DNA from: Pseudoneurospora amorphoporcata
Lineage: Eukaryota > Ascomycota > Sordariomycetes > Sordariales > Sordariaceae
DNA length: 64,000 nt
Reading direction: 5' to 3'
Assembly (NCBI GenBank): GCA_033297205.1
Contig: MU859084.1
Span: forward strand, 62,001-126,000
Position numbers and translations under genes: made by a program. A model generated the notes under the pieces. It was not told the origin of the DNA and ran no database searches. It saw only the letters and a program-made list of their open reading frames with translations. This document shows, in pieces, positions 21,581 to 31,414 of the stretch. The first letter of the stretch is position 1. Every line of letters starts with the position of its first letter.

Positions 21581-24208
21581 ATGCTTTCGGCGGGTAGACT
21601 TCAGAACCGATGCCCTGGCTGCAGGCAGCAGGTCTTGAGCTTTTATGATGCTCTTCTGCAGCAGCGCACCAGGGTAGCTATCCGGCCACTTTTACACCCA
21701 TCTCCCACCAGTCCCGCAGCGCGTCGCGGCCTTGTTCGGCATCTTTCTTCGACCAGATCAGTTTTCCAAGAAACGACACAAAGCACTGCCAGCGCGACCT
21801 CGACAGAACCCCCAGCCGAAGACCCCGAGCTACTCCGCGAAGACCCTGATTATGATGCCGAAACGTTCGTACGCCAAGCTCGTCAAACATTCAAGCACAC
21901 GCTTCCCTATGGCTATTTCACCGAAGAAGAATACAAGATCTACGAGCGACTATACGGCGCACCACTTCGCGAGACCGTACCCGATGATGTCGGAATACCA
22001 CAGCTGGGTGGTGTAAATGTCGGAGGGCAAAATAGCCAACGTACTCTGTTTATGGAAACCGAATCTGGGGAGTACGAGGAGGTCGAATATACCATCGAGA
22101 ACCCTCCTGTGGAGGAAAGCGACGTGAAATCCGTTGCAGAACTACGCCCCCTTTCCGAGGCTCAGATCGAATACCTAAATGTAACGGCCAACAACAAACG
22201 CGAGATGGCTGCGCTTATGAGACTACAAAGGGACTTTGAGGCGGCCAGTCTTCGCCCGCTTGAGGATATTGTGGAGGAAGAGGAGATTCTACAAGAGGAA
22301 GAGACGGAACACTTTGAGGAGGAAGAGGGTGTTGAAGAGGAGGAAGAAGAATGGCTCTTGCCTGAGCGAACTGTCAACGAGAGAATTCATCCGGCTACCG
22401 CCATCGGCATCTTCAAAACCAAGCCGAGCACACTGCTTCTTCCTAAGAGAACCTTCACCGAGCCTATCAAAGATCTTCTCAGCCGCACTAACCCGACCCA
22501 CATCCGCGAACATGCTGAGGAGGTATTCGGTGGTCCGGGACTTCCACACTCACCGGCGACGCCGACGACGAAGAAGAACCTGGGACAGAAGCCTGTCGCA
22601 ATGCAGGCCGGCCAGCATAGGATGAGCGCGATCGAGGCAGACACCTATATCAGCACTGTTCTCCCTGGTCTTTATGCCACTACAACCAGCATCTTGGTTG
22701 AGATCCGCAAGCGCCTTGGTTCTGAGTGGCTTCAGGGACTCCTAACCAACGGTACGGGCCCGCGAGTTCTCGACGTCGGCGCTGGTGGAGCGGGTCTTGC
22801 TGCATGGCAGGAGGTTCTAAAAGCGGAGTGGGCGATTCTTCATGAGCAAGGCAAGGCTGACGAAAGTCACGCCCCTCCTGGAAAGAAGACTGTCGTTGTA
22901 GGTTCCGAGAACTTGCGTCAACGTGTGTCTCGGTTCCTTCACAACACAACGTTCCTTCCCCGACTACCCGATTACCTGCATTCTGCCGAGGGGGCTGAGC
23001 GCATGCTCGACTCTGATGGAGCATCCGGGCAGAAAAAGGTTTTCGATGTTATCATCGCTTCCCACCAACTGATGCCCCTCGACAAAGCCTACAAGCGCAA
23101 AGACTTCATCGACAACCTTTGGACCATGCTTAATCCCGAGGGTGGTGTTCTCATCGTTCTGGAGAAGGGTCACCCCCGAGGCTTCGAGGCTGTGGCTGAT
23201 GTCCGCGACCGCATGCTTAACGAGTTCATCATCCCGCCCGTCCCTGTAGAGGCAGGCGAGGATATGACAGCGGTCACTGAATCAGGACGCATCCGCGAGC
23301 CCGGCCATATCATTGCCCCTTGCACGAACCATAGCAAGTGCCCCATGTATCTCACCCCCGGAGAGAGCGCGGGCCGCAGGGACTTCTGTCATTTCAGCCA
23401 ACGATTCATCCGCCCTTCTTTCCTTCAGAGAGTCCTTCAAGCCTCGCACCGTAACCACGAGGATATCGAGTTCAGCTACATCGCCATTCGCAGAGGCGCC
23501 CACCCAGACGGAGTCAGGCCACCTTCCGCCGAGTCTAACGTAACCGATTCTGCCTCATCGTTCTTCCAAGGCCTAGAGGCCGTTGACCGTGCCTTCAAGG
23601 GCTACGAAGACGTCGAAGCCGGCGCCCCCCATGCCCTTTCCCTTCCCCGCAACATCATGCCGCCTCTCAAGAGCAAGGGCCACGTCACGCTCGATCTCTG
23701 CACGCCCGCTGGCACCATCGAGCGCTGGGTCGTTCCCAAGTCCTTCTCCAAGCAGGCGTACCACGACGCCCGCAAGGCCAAGTGGGGTGACCTGTGGGCC
23801 CTCGGAGCTAAGACACGCACCCGCCGCGAGATCCGTCTAGGCAAGGCCGGTAAGAACGCCGCGAAGCTCGCTGCGGGTCTCAAGAACCCGGGCGACGGCG
23901 GCGTTCGCTCCCGTGAACTTGCTGGCCTCGGCTCCAAAAAGAAGCCTAGGTTGGTTGAGGTTACGGTCGATCCTAACACGAACAGAATCCTTGCTGCCAG
24001 TGAGAGGTATCACAATGGCAGAGCGCCGGTGGAGCGGCGGACGAAGAATGGCAGGAAGGTCAAGATGAACGATCTCATGGATGAGCTTCAGGACGATCCC
24101 CGTCATGGCAAGTATGTCGATCCTGATGATATTGAGGATGAGGAGTTCAGACGGGCGCCACTTCCCGACGGTTTCTTGGAGAAGGGGTTGTTTGGTGACA
24201 GGAAATAG
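21581..24208 (+). CDS. rsm22: Rsm22-like mitochondrial ribosome small-subunit assembly protein
   Basis: A single open frame of 875 residues. The N-terminus is Arg/Ser/Leu-rich with RRGLVRHLSSTRSVF near residue 50-62, typical of a mitochondrial presequence. A region rich in Glu (about 228-258) precedes the Rsm22/METTL17 methyltransferase-like domain: AIEADTYISTVLPGLYATTTSILVEIRKRLG, VLDVGAGGAGLAAW (near 394, AdoMet-fold glycine motif), DVIIASHQLMPL and VLIVLEKGHPRGFEAV. A CX5C pair in APCTNHSKCPMYL (~580-590) and a later Cys in RDFCHFSQRFI (~603) match the cysteines that hold a 4Fe-4S cluster in METTL17. The family is needed for mitochondrial small-subunit assembly and translation. In fission yeast it is fused to Cox11; here there is no Cox11 part. 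It lies 409 bp after the thioredoxin stop. Confidence 0.92.
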   Translation: MLSAGRLQNRCPGCRQQVLSFYDALLQQRTRVAIRPLLHPSPTSPAARRGLVRHLSSTRSVFQETTQSTASATSTEPPAEDPELLREDPDYDAETFVRQARQTFKHTLPYGYFTEEEYKIYERLYGAPLRETVPDDVGIPQLGGVNVGGQNSQRTLFMETESGEYEEVEYTIENPPVEESDVKSVAELRPLSEAQIEYLNVTANNKREMAALMRLQRDFEAASLRPLEDIVEEEEILQEEETEHFEEEEGVEEEEEEWLLPERTVNERIHPATAIGIFKTKPSTLLLPKRTFTEPIKDLLSRTNPTHIREHAEEVFGGPGLPHSPATPTTKKNLGQKPVAMQAGQHRMSAIEADTYISTVLPGLYATTTSILVEIRKRLGSEWLQGLLTNGTGPRVLDVGAGGAGLAAWQEVLKAEWAILHEQGKADESHAPPGKKTVVVGSENLRQRVSRFLHNTTFLPRLPDYLHSAEGAERMLDSDGASGQKKVFDVIIASHQLMPLDKAYKRKDFIDNLWTMLNPEGGVLIVLEKGHPRGFEAVADVRDRMLNEFIIPPVPVEAGEDMTAVTESGRIREPGHIIAPCTNHSKCPMYLTPGESAGRRDFCHFSQRFIRPSFLQRVLQASHRNHEDIEFSYIAIRRGAHPDGVRPPSAESNVTDSASSFFQGLEAVDRAFKGYEDVEAGAPHALSLPRNIMPPLKSKGHVTLDLCTPAGTIERWVVPKSFSKQAYHDARKAKWGDLWALGAKTRTRREIRLGKAGKNAAKLAAGLKNPGDGGVRSRELAGLGSKKKPRLVEVTVDPNTNRILAASERYHNGRAPVERRTKNGRKVKMNDLMDELQDDPRHGKYVDPDDIEDEEFRRAPLPDGFLEKGLFGDRK

Positions 24209-26603
24209 AGAGGAGATGAGGGGAGTGAAGGTGTGTAAGATATGTGGATGCGAGATAGGGAACATGGGTGTCCTTACAATAAATACCCTATGGAAGCAAT
24301 ATCAATACTACAAAGTTAAATGTTCTTCATAATAAGTCGATGAACTGCGTCGGGGTAATGTTTCACAAGTAAAGCTACAACATCTGCTTGTGCCGTCATG
24401 GCTTCTACATGATGCCAGAGGCATGAAACTTTCAATCCAGCCACAGACACATGTTCCCCCACGCTGCGTGCGTAGTTTGGGGACAGGAACTTGTTCGAGA
24501 CCTTTGTCTTATACAGTGCAAAGACCAATATAGCCATCAATCGGTTCCCCATTTTCGGGTTGCCAAATCTGGGGTTCTCGTTGAGGCTGTTGCTGAGTGT
24601 GGAGCATAAACCCGACATCTTGGGTATGATCTCCCTAGAATGGTGGCTTGCTGGGCTGCTGGGCTGAACTCTAAATAGTTACCAGATACCACATCCAGTC
24701 ACATGTGATAACACTCTTTTCACATCCGGTTCGCCGAAAAAGCAAACCGAAACACTAATCGTCAGGCAGTCTCGCGGAGTCGGCGTGAGAAATGGTACCC
24801 AGGTGTTGCGTAGTGTACACAACAGCAGAGAGCGGTTCCCCCCTGGCCGACTGATCAGCCTCATCACGTCTCCAAAACCCATTCCGTCCCATCCTGTCCT
24901 TTCGTTTGGTCGAACAACAGCAATAACAAAACTACCACGCAGGATACGGATGAACAACTCAACCCGCCCTTGCTGCACAACATCAACTTTGCATTCCATC
25001 CACGAGCCAATTGGGCTCTAGAGGGCTACATGAGACCAATGTGTCCAGGTTGAGGCAAGATGATATGCACTCCTAACAAGATTTATATACTGCTCAATGC
25101 TGCGCGTAGCCAGGACAAGATCGCCCTATCTGCACGAGGTGCGAGGCTGGTGTGGGTTACGACTTTGTGCTGCAGATAAGGATGGGTGAGTAAGATTAAG
25201 TCCAGTTGATGTTTGTCCAACGGTGTACGAGAAGCACTGCAAACCGGAAACCTTTCAGGTCGTGTGAGGGCAGATTTGGAGTTGTACATAGCCTTTGTGG
25301 ATTCCTCACTCCGTGAACTAGCCTGGCTATTCGGAAGGGATACGCGTAAGGAAGCGAGTAGCAAATAGTCGGGATGGATAAATAGAAAATTGACGGGTTG
25401 AGATTGAGCGATCGAGAGATGGCAAGGGACGGTTTCGACCAGAAGGAGTTCAAGATTGATCCCTGAATATCAAATCGCTGCCAATGTTTAGCGAGCATTT
25501 GGCCCCACACTCTTCTTCTCCTTCCCGAACGGCATGGCTCGTGTTGAGGTCGGGGTGGACCAGTTTGTCGCACAATGAGTGGCTGGAAGGCACCTGTTCA
25601 CTGCTGACGATTGACCCACCTCACCGGCCCAGCCCAATGTTCTCGCCCCTTCGACCATCATCACAGCTGTGCTGGGCGCGCAGCACACCTTCCACTTGTG
25701 CAGACCGTGTGGGTGCGTGTACGGTCTCCTCAAACCGACCCGTTCCAGTTGTTATGGTCTTCAACCTCGCACTGGAACTAGGTACACCTGCAGGCTTGCA
25801 GCGGCCACTGGAAGGAAGGACCAGCGGGCGCCCTGCACTGTGCGGATAGACGAGTCCTGCCTCGCTCCAGTCCAATTTCGCTGACTTCATCTCCGACTTC
25901 AATTTCGTCCACAACTTGCCTTCTTCACTTGTACGCTGTCGACCAAACTCCCTTCGCTTTTCCACTGTACTTCCCGATCCCTTTTTTGCCCTTCGCTTTT
26001 TCCTTTCTTTCCATCCCCGTCCTATTCTCATCCCCCGCCCGCTGCCTCACTCCGGCGACTCACACTCTCTTGCGGCGCCACACACGCAGAACGACACAGT
26101 TTCAAGTTCTTCCAACTTACTTTCCCCCGATTACGACCTGCTCAGCGCTCCCCCGTTGCTGTACCTGCTGTACCCCAGAAACCCCGTATCGGCCTTCCTC
26201 TACCTTTTTGGCTTTGGCTCCTTTTCGACCGACACCACTGCAACCCCCATCGAGCCTCTGCTCCGTCGCCGCTGCCGCCCCCTCTTTCCACTTCGTCATC
26301 ATCTTCAATCGGGTTGCGACTTCCAGCAAGATATAGTCAAACGTCTGCGGCTCGTTTGTCCAGAGTTCTTTATTCTCTTCCCGCTCGCTCGCCCGCCATC
26401 CTTATTTTCGGATCCGATCTCGGTAAATCCTTGTCTTTGAAGAAAGTCAATTAGGGACATTCATCATCGAGTTCAAGACGCAACTAAAAGGGGCCCACCA
26501 ATCCGCTCTATCGCTGTTCAATCGAGACTCGGAAACGGCAATCCTGTAACAGCACAACAACTCGATTCAATCACTTCTTTTTTTCCTCAGAACATCAGTC
26601 AAA
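24209..26603. other. Intergenic region and RHO3 leader; no gene supported
   Basis: A 100-codon minus-strand frame at 24316-24618 is open but has no recognisable domain. The stretch from about 25.9 to 26.6 kb is CT-rich with several short open frames and is probably the promoter and 5' leader of the RHO3 gene. Confidence 0.4.
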
Positions 26604-27546
26604 ATGCCTTGCGGACTCGGAGGTTCGAAAACCGTGCAGCGCAAGCTCGTCTTGCTGTGAGTTCAAACGCCCTTACCTTGTCCGTCCTGTGTCGGATTGA
26701 TCGGCGTGACACCACAATGCGTGGAGAGACTCCATGACTATGAGGTCAATTGCTGACTCGGCCTCTTGGCAACAGCGGCGATGGTGCTTGCGGAAAGACC
26801 TCACTACTCAACGTTTTCACAAGAGGGTATGTTTGCGATTGAACCGCCAATGCCAGGCAATCTTAGGATATGCGCTCAACCTCCTATCCAGCTATTTCCC
26901 CACTGTATACGAGCCGACAGTCTTCGAGAACTATGTGCACGGTACGTTTACGATACGCAATTGACCAGACTGTCTGCCAATGAGATACTAATGTTTCCTC
27001 AGACATCTTCGTCGATAACGTCCACATCGAACTGTCACTATGGGATACCGCCGGCCAGGAAGAATTCGATAGACTACGAAGTCTATCGTACGGTAGGTTC
27101 TTGTCATTTACCGGTAGCCGCTAACCGTATTATACGAGCGATGTCTGACTTACTGTCTACTAGACGATACCGACCTGATTATGCTTTGCTACTCCGTGGA
27201 CAGCAAGGACTCTCTCGAAAACGTCGAAAGCAAGTGGCAGGGCGAGATTGCGGAAAACTGCCCGGGCGTCAAGATTGTCTTGGTAGCGTTGAAGTGCGAC
27301 CTTCGCGAGGCAACCGAAGACGAGGAGGATGGCGGAGCCGGCAACGAGGACGGTGCTCAGCGGGAGAAGAAGCCCATGATCAGCTACGACCAAGGCCTGG
27401 AAGTGGCCCGCCGGATCAAGGCCCTTCGATATCTCGAATGCTCCGCCATGCGCAACCGGGGAGTTAACGAAGCCTTCACCGAGGCGGCGCGTGTCGCTCT
27501 GTCAGTAAAGAAGGATCGCGAGGAGTCGAAGTGCGTGGTGATGTAA
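26604..27546 (+). CDS. rho-3: RHO3-type Rho GTPase
   Basis: Five exons: 26604-26656, 26776-26826, 26892-26941, 27003-27092 and 27164-27546, giving 208 residues. Each junction restores the G domain in frame. The P-loop is GDGACGKT at 19-26, then YFPTVYEPTVFENY (switch I), WDTAGQEEFDRLRSLSYDDTD (switch II), LVALKCDLRE in place of NKxD, and ECSAM near the G5 position. A Rho insert (rich in Glu/Asp/Gly) follows LRE. The C-terminus ends CVVM, a prenylation box with Met at the last position. The opening MPCGLGGSKTVQRKLVLL and the overall sequence fit fungal RHO3, which acts at the plasma membrane in exocytosis and polarised growth. Four introns in about 550 bp of coding sequence hide the N-terminal half from simple frame scans. 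Confidence 0.95.
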
Positions 27547-27986
27547 AGACGGCAGGCCGAATAGCCCGGATATGGCCCCAGCATAGGCCGTCCTCTCGAG
27601 CCTCGATGCTAGGCAAGATTGCGTCTCCCTACGTAAGATCGACGCGAATGCGAGCACCACTAGCAAGCATGGGCAACCACGTCTACGTCTCCGGACCAGC
27701 TCATTTACGCCATCGCCCAAGGACGCCTATATGACGCCGATACCGGACATTTCTGTCCTACGATGCACACGATTTCACATCTAGCAGCGGTTCCTTGTCA
27801 ACCATTTGTTTTTCCGCCACCGGTTTTCGCTCTTGTCCTACTGCATCTTCTGGCCTCCTCTCTTCGAGTTATCAATATCAACTGTTTCTCGGTGTGTTGT
27901 TAGGGGTGGCTGGTGGAAAATTGGAGTTTACAGCAACAAAGTTTTGTTTCCTATTTTTCGTTTCTGCATTGTACATAATTTGGTCT

Positions 27987-28012
27987 TTTTTTTTTTTTTT
28001 TTTTTTTTTTTT
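27987..28012 (+). repeat. Poly(T) tract
   Basis: A run of about 26 T bases lies in the probable 3' untranslated region of the RHO3 gene, about 440 bp past its stop. It is a simple repeat and its length is likely to be unstable between isolates. Confidence 0.85.
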
Positions 28013-28365
28013 GAATCTGCATATACGGAAGGACGGGCTAGTGGGGAAGGACTCTGAAGACATGTCGGGATGGACGCTGAACTCTTTCAACAAAAGACAT
28101 GGAGGGTCGAAGCGGCGACAAAGGGTTAGGCTGCAGGAGGGGGGTTTGTTTGACAGCGGAATATATAAATGTGTTCAACCGCTGATGTGTATCTGCTTAG
28201 GCAGTCGATGAGAACTGGTTTTGGTGGGTTTGGTGATATAAGAGGTTTTTGCAGTAACTGTTTTGGGCAATGTTATTAGGATGGAATGTTAAGTTTTGTG
28301 ATCATAATAACGGTTTGTGATAGATTTGAGAGAAAGGCTCATATGTATACGTTCCTTGCTCTCAT

Positions 28366-28373
28366 TCCGCGGA
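28366..28373. promoter_or_regulatory. TCCGCGGA palindrome (NIT4-type site)
   Basis: The octamer TCCGCGGA, within a longer palindrome TTCCGCGGAA, matches the binding consensus known for the Neurospora nitrate regulator NIT4. It lies about 1.2 kb upstream of the siroheme synthase start and about 820 bp past the RHO3 stop. Siroheme is the cofactor of nitrite and sulfite reductases, so nitrate control would make sense. A single 8-bp match at this distance is weak evidence. Confidence 0.3.
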
Positions 28374-29225
28374 AGTCGAATTAAGCTGCCAACAGGTTTC
28401 TGTCTGAGACTGAGCATCTCCGAAGTTCCCACTGCACAAGTTGGTAGTTGGCCGTACACAAAGAACAGCCAGAATATCATTATACGTACTTGACTCAAGT
28501 ATCTCCGGTCTTGTCCCGCGGACATGGAATTGGATAGGGGACTCTTATCAGTCTTTATCGTTTGACAGTTCCGAGCGGCGATTATGCATCGAGGGATGTT
28601 GGGGTGCGGGATTACGTGCGGGTTCATCATCACCAATCGAACTAAGCAGCAATGGGGGATGATATGGTGTTATTGACTTAACGGTTTCCGCGTTTTCGAG
28701 GGCCATTATCTTTATGCAGTTGTCATGCTCTTACTGTTTGAAAGGATCTCGAGAGTATTCATAGACATTCAAGGTACAGTTGTGTCATTTTGAGGATTCC
28801 AATCCCTTGCCTATGCCTTCATCTAGCTGTATAAATTGAACCGTCTGTTAACGAACCATCACCACGACCAAGCATCGACCGACAGCCGCTCCTGCGGTTT
28901 ACCCATTACCGCGACCGCAGGCGGAACTGCGGCGAAAGCGGGTCCCTTCAGAATGGCGTCAGCGGGCACTAAAAAGATTCTGCAACCCAAAACAGAGCAT
29001 TTTATGCCTTCTGAGTGGCCAAATCTGCTTAATGGCAATTCTGGGCGATGATCACCCCTGTTTCTTTGTCGACTTACATGCCCATTTCCAGCAGAGTTGC
29101 TGGAGCAGCCGCCTCAACGTGGGGACTGGGGAAAGTGACTCCTTGTGGTGGACGAGACGACATGACATGACAGGACAGGAGTCACAGGACACCGACAGAC
29201 TGGCCGGAGTCCGGAGGTGGAAGGG

Positions 29226-29233
29226 TATATAAA
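29226..29233 (+). promoter_or_regulatory. TATA-box-like site
   Basis: TATATAAA lies 358 bp upstream of the chosen ATG of the siroheme synthase gene. It would imply a leader of roughly 300 nt. The leader region is CT-rich and contains no in-frame ATG. Confidence 0.4.
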
Positions 29234-29590
29234 TGTGTGGGAGTCTCGTAGGTTGAGCATTTGAACAACAACATCTTCTTCTAGCTCCCTTGATCAGAAA
29301 CCCGAGTCATCTGTTGTTTGGGGAATACCTACCCGCGAACACTCATCCCATCTCTTTATACCCTGCCCTACGACAACACATTTACCTTATCTTTTTTTTT
29401 TGACAATCACTCTTCTCGAGCACAACTGCACAAGATCAAGCAATCAATTTCGTTTCATACTCAGATCTTCGAAACTTGGGCCATCCCGAGTGCTTTTCAG
29501 GAACTTAGCGGACGAGGCCTTCAGAGGGTTCTTTTCAGAGAACCCCCGATATTCAAGCCTCAAAACAGTTTCCTCGCAGAGGTGGCGAAG

Positions 29591-31414
29591 ATGGCCTCCC
29601 CAAATCTACCTACGGCTGCTTCAGCTTACCATACTACCCTACTTACGGCACAAGATTGCCGGGAACATGTTCACCTCATCATCGGCTCCAATCCGCTGGC
29701 GGCATCCCGAGTCTCCCAGTCACTCAGCGTGGGCGCAAAACCCACTCTGATCGCTCCGGTTTCGGCCCCATCAACAACCGAGTCAGATGTGACCCCAACA
29801 GCAACAGGGGACTCACAACAAAATCAAAAGCGGGAGTTGCACCACACCCTGGCCAACTACATTTCTTCCGGCGTCCTAACACACTTGGATCGGTCTTTCG
29901 CCGATGAGGACCTCTTTACGCTCGGCCGGTCCGAGGTGGACAACGTCGTGGACGCCGTTTTCGTGACACAACACGACCAATCGCTGGTCGAGCGGGTATC
30001 AGCTCTGTGCAAGCGCAAGCGCATTCCTGTCAACGTGCTGGACAACCCAGCGTTGTGCTCTTTCAGCCTCCTGAGTGTACACGTCGACGGGCCGTTGCAG
30101 ATTGGCGTGACAACCAATGGTAGGGGCTGCAAGCTGGCTAGTCGTATCAGAAGAGAGGTGGCTTCGGCGCTGCCCAAGGGATTGGGAGCCGCGTGTGCCC
30201 GACTTGGAGACGTGAGAAGGAGGGTCATCACCGAGGACGCTGAGGCCAGGACTGCGGCAGAAAGCGCCATTGCTGCCGCGGTGAACGAGGGCGTCGACGA
30301 CTCCATCGACCAGTCGGCAACGTTTAACAAACTTGTTACGGAGCTGGACGTGCAAGCCGAGGCGGCGAAGACGCGCCGCATGCGGTGGTTGGCACAGGTG
30401 TGCGAGTATTGGCCCCTGAAGAAGCTGGTGGAGATCACCGACGATGACGTGGAGAGCATCCTCCAGGCATATCCCGGGTTCAGCGGCGACAACTCTTCGG
30501 CATCACCAGCACAACCCGTTTCCCCGGGCACCGTCAGCGAGGGAGGCAGCAGCAGCATTACCGCCAGCAATGGTCGTCTGGGACGCATCTTCCTCGCCGG
30601 CAGCGGTCCAGGCCACCCGGATCTTCTCACTCGGGCCACCTACAAGGCCATCCAATCAGCCGACCTGATTCTCGCCGACAAGCTGGTTCCCTCCGGTGTT
30701 CTGGACATGATCCCGCGCCGGACGCCCGTCTCAATCGCGCGCAAGTTCCCCGGAAACGCCGATCGTGCGCAGGAAGAGCTGCTCGAGCAGGCTTTGGAGG
30801 GTGTTCGTGCGGGCAAGACGGTGTTGCGGCTTAAGCAGGGCGATCCCTTCATCTATGGACGCGGCGGCGAGGAGGTGGCCTTCTTCCGGGAGCACGGGCT
30901 GGGCGATCGTGTCGTGGTTTTGCCGGGCATCACGAGCAGCTTGAGTGCGCCGCTGTTTGCCGGTATTCCTGCCACCCAGCGCGATGTGTCGGACCAGGTG
31001 CTCATCTGCACTGGGACGGGCAAGAAGGGCAAGCCTCCTGTGCCACCCGAGTATGTTGGCAGTCGTACGGTCGTGTTCTTGATGGCGCTGCATCGTATCG
31101 GAGGACTGGTCAAGGAGTTGACGACGCGTCTCGAGGAGGTTGATGGGGTCGCGGAGGTTTCGGAGGGCGAGAAGCAACGGGCTCTGTGGCCGCTTGACAC
31201 ACCGTGTGCGGTTATCGAGAGAGCCACTTGCCCTGACCAGCGAGTCATCCGGACAACGCTCCGGTACGTTGAGCAAGCCATCGAGCAGGAAGGAAGCCGC
31301 CCACCTGGGCTTTTGGTTGTCGGTCGCGCCTGCGAGGTTCTGTACACGCCGAAGAAGGAGGGGCACCCTTGGGTTGTGGAGGATGGCCAGTTTAAGGACC
31401 TAGGTGGATTTTGA
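29591..31414 (+). CDS. met1: Siroheme synthase, CysG-like (Met8-type domain plus uroporphyrinogen-III methyltransferase)
   Basis: The start at 29591 (AAGATGGCC context) is the first ATG of the frame. The frame stays open for 91 codons upstream, but without an ATG. The protein has 607 residues. The N-terminal part (about 10-230) resembles the precorrin-2 dehydrogenase/ferrochelatase half of CysG: HLIIGSNPLAASR, NVLDNPALCSFSLLSV, GPLQIGVTTNGRGCKLASRIRREV and ALPKGLG. The C-terminal part (from about 332) is a SUMT methyltransferase: GRIFLAGSGPGHPDLLT, LILADKLV, LRLKQGDPFIYGRGGEE (near 416), VLPGITSSLSAP and GIPATQRDVSDQ. Together these convert uroporphyrinogen III to siroheme, the cofactor of nitrite and sulfite reductases. 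A linker rich in Ser/Pro separates the two halves (about 297-325). Whether the N-terminal half is catalytically active cannot be judged here. Confidence 0.92.
   Translation: MASPNLPTAASAYHTTLLTAQDCREHVHLIIGSNPLAASRVSQSLSVGAKPTLIAPVSAPSTTESDVTPTATGDSQQNQKRELHHTLANYISSGVLTHLDRSFADEDLFTLGRSEVDNVVDAVFVTQHDQSLVERVSALCKRKRIPVNVLDNPALCSFSLLSVHVDGPLQIGVTTNGRGCKLASRIRREVASALPKGLGAACARLGDVRRRVITEDAEARTAAESAIAAAVNEGVDDSIDQSATFNKLVTELDVQAEAAKTRRMRWLAQVCEYWPLKKLVEITDDDVESILQAYPGFSGDNSSASPAQPVSPGTVSEGGSSSITASNGRLGRIFLAGSGPGHPDLLTRATYKAIQSADLILADKLVPSGVLDMIPRRTPVSIARKFPGNADRAQEELLEQALEGVRAGKTVLRLKQGDPFIYGRGGEEVAFFREHGLGDRVVVLPGITSSLSAPLFAGIPATQRDVSDQVLICTGTGKKGKPPVPPEYVGSRTVVFLMALHRIGGLVKELTTRLEEVDGVAEVSEGEKQRALWPLDTPCAVIERATCPDQRVIRTTLRYVEQAIEQEGSRPPGLLVVGRACEVLYTPKKEGHPWVVEDGQFKDLGGF

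Larger units (their letters stand above)
27547..29590. other. RHO3 3' region and siroheme synthase promoter
   Basis: The first kilobase holds the probable 3' untranslated region of RHO3, including a T-homopolymer tract. After about 28.7 kb the sequence is probably the promoter and leader of the siroheme synthase gene. No open frame is convincing as a gene. Confidence 0.5.

Noticed and set aside
22236..22625. Frames in other phases inside the Rsm22-like gene, some over 100 codons
   Set aside because: They are shadows of a GC-rich, Glu-rich coding region; the sense frame carries the family motifs.
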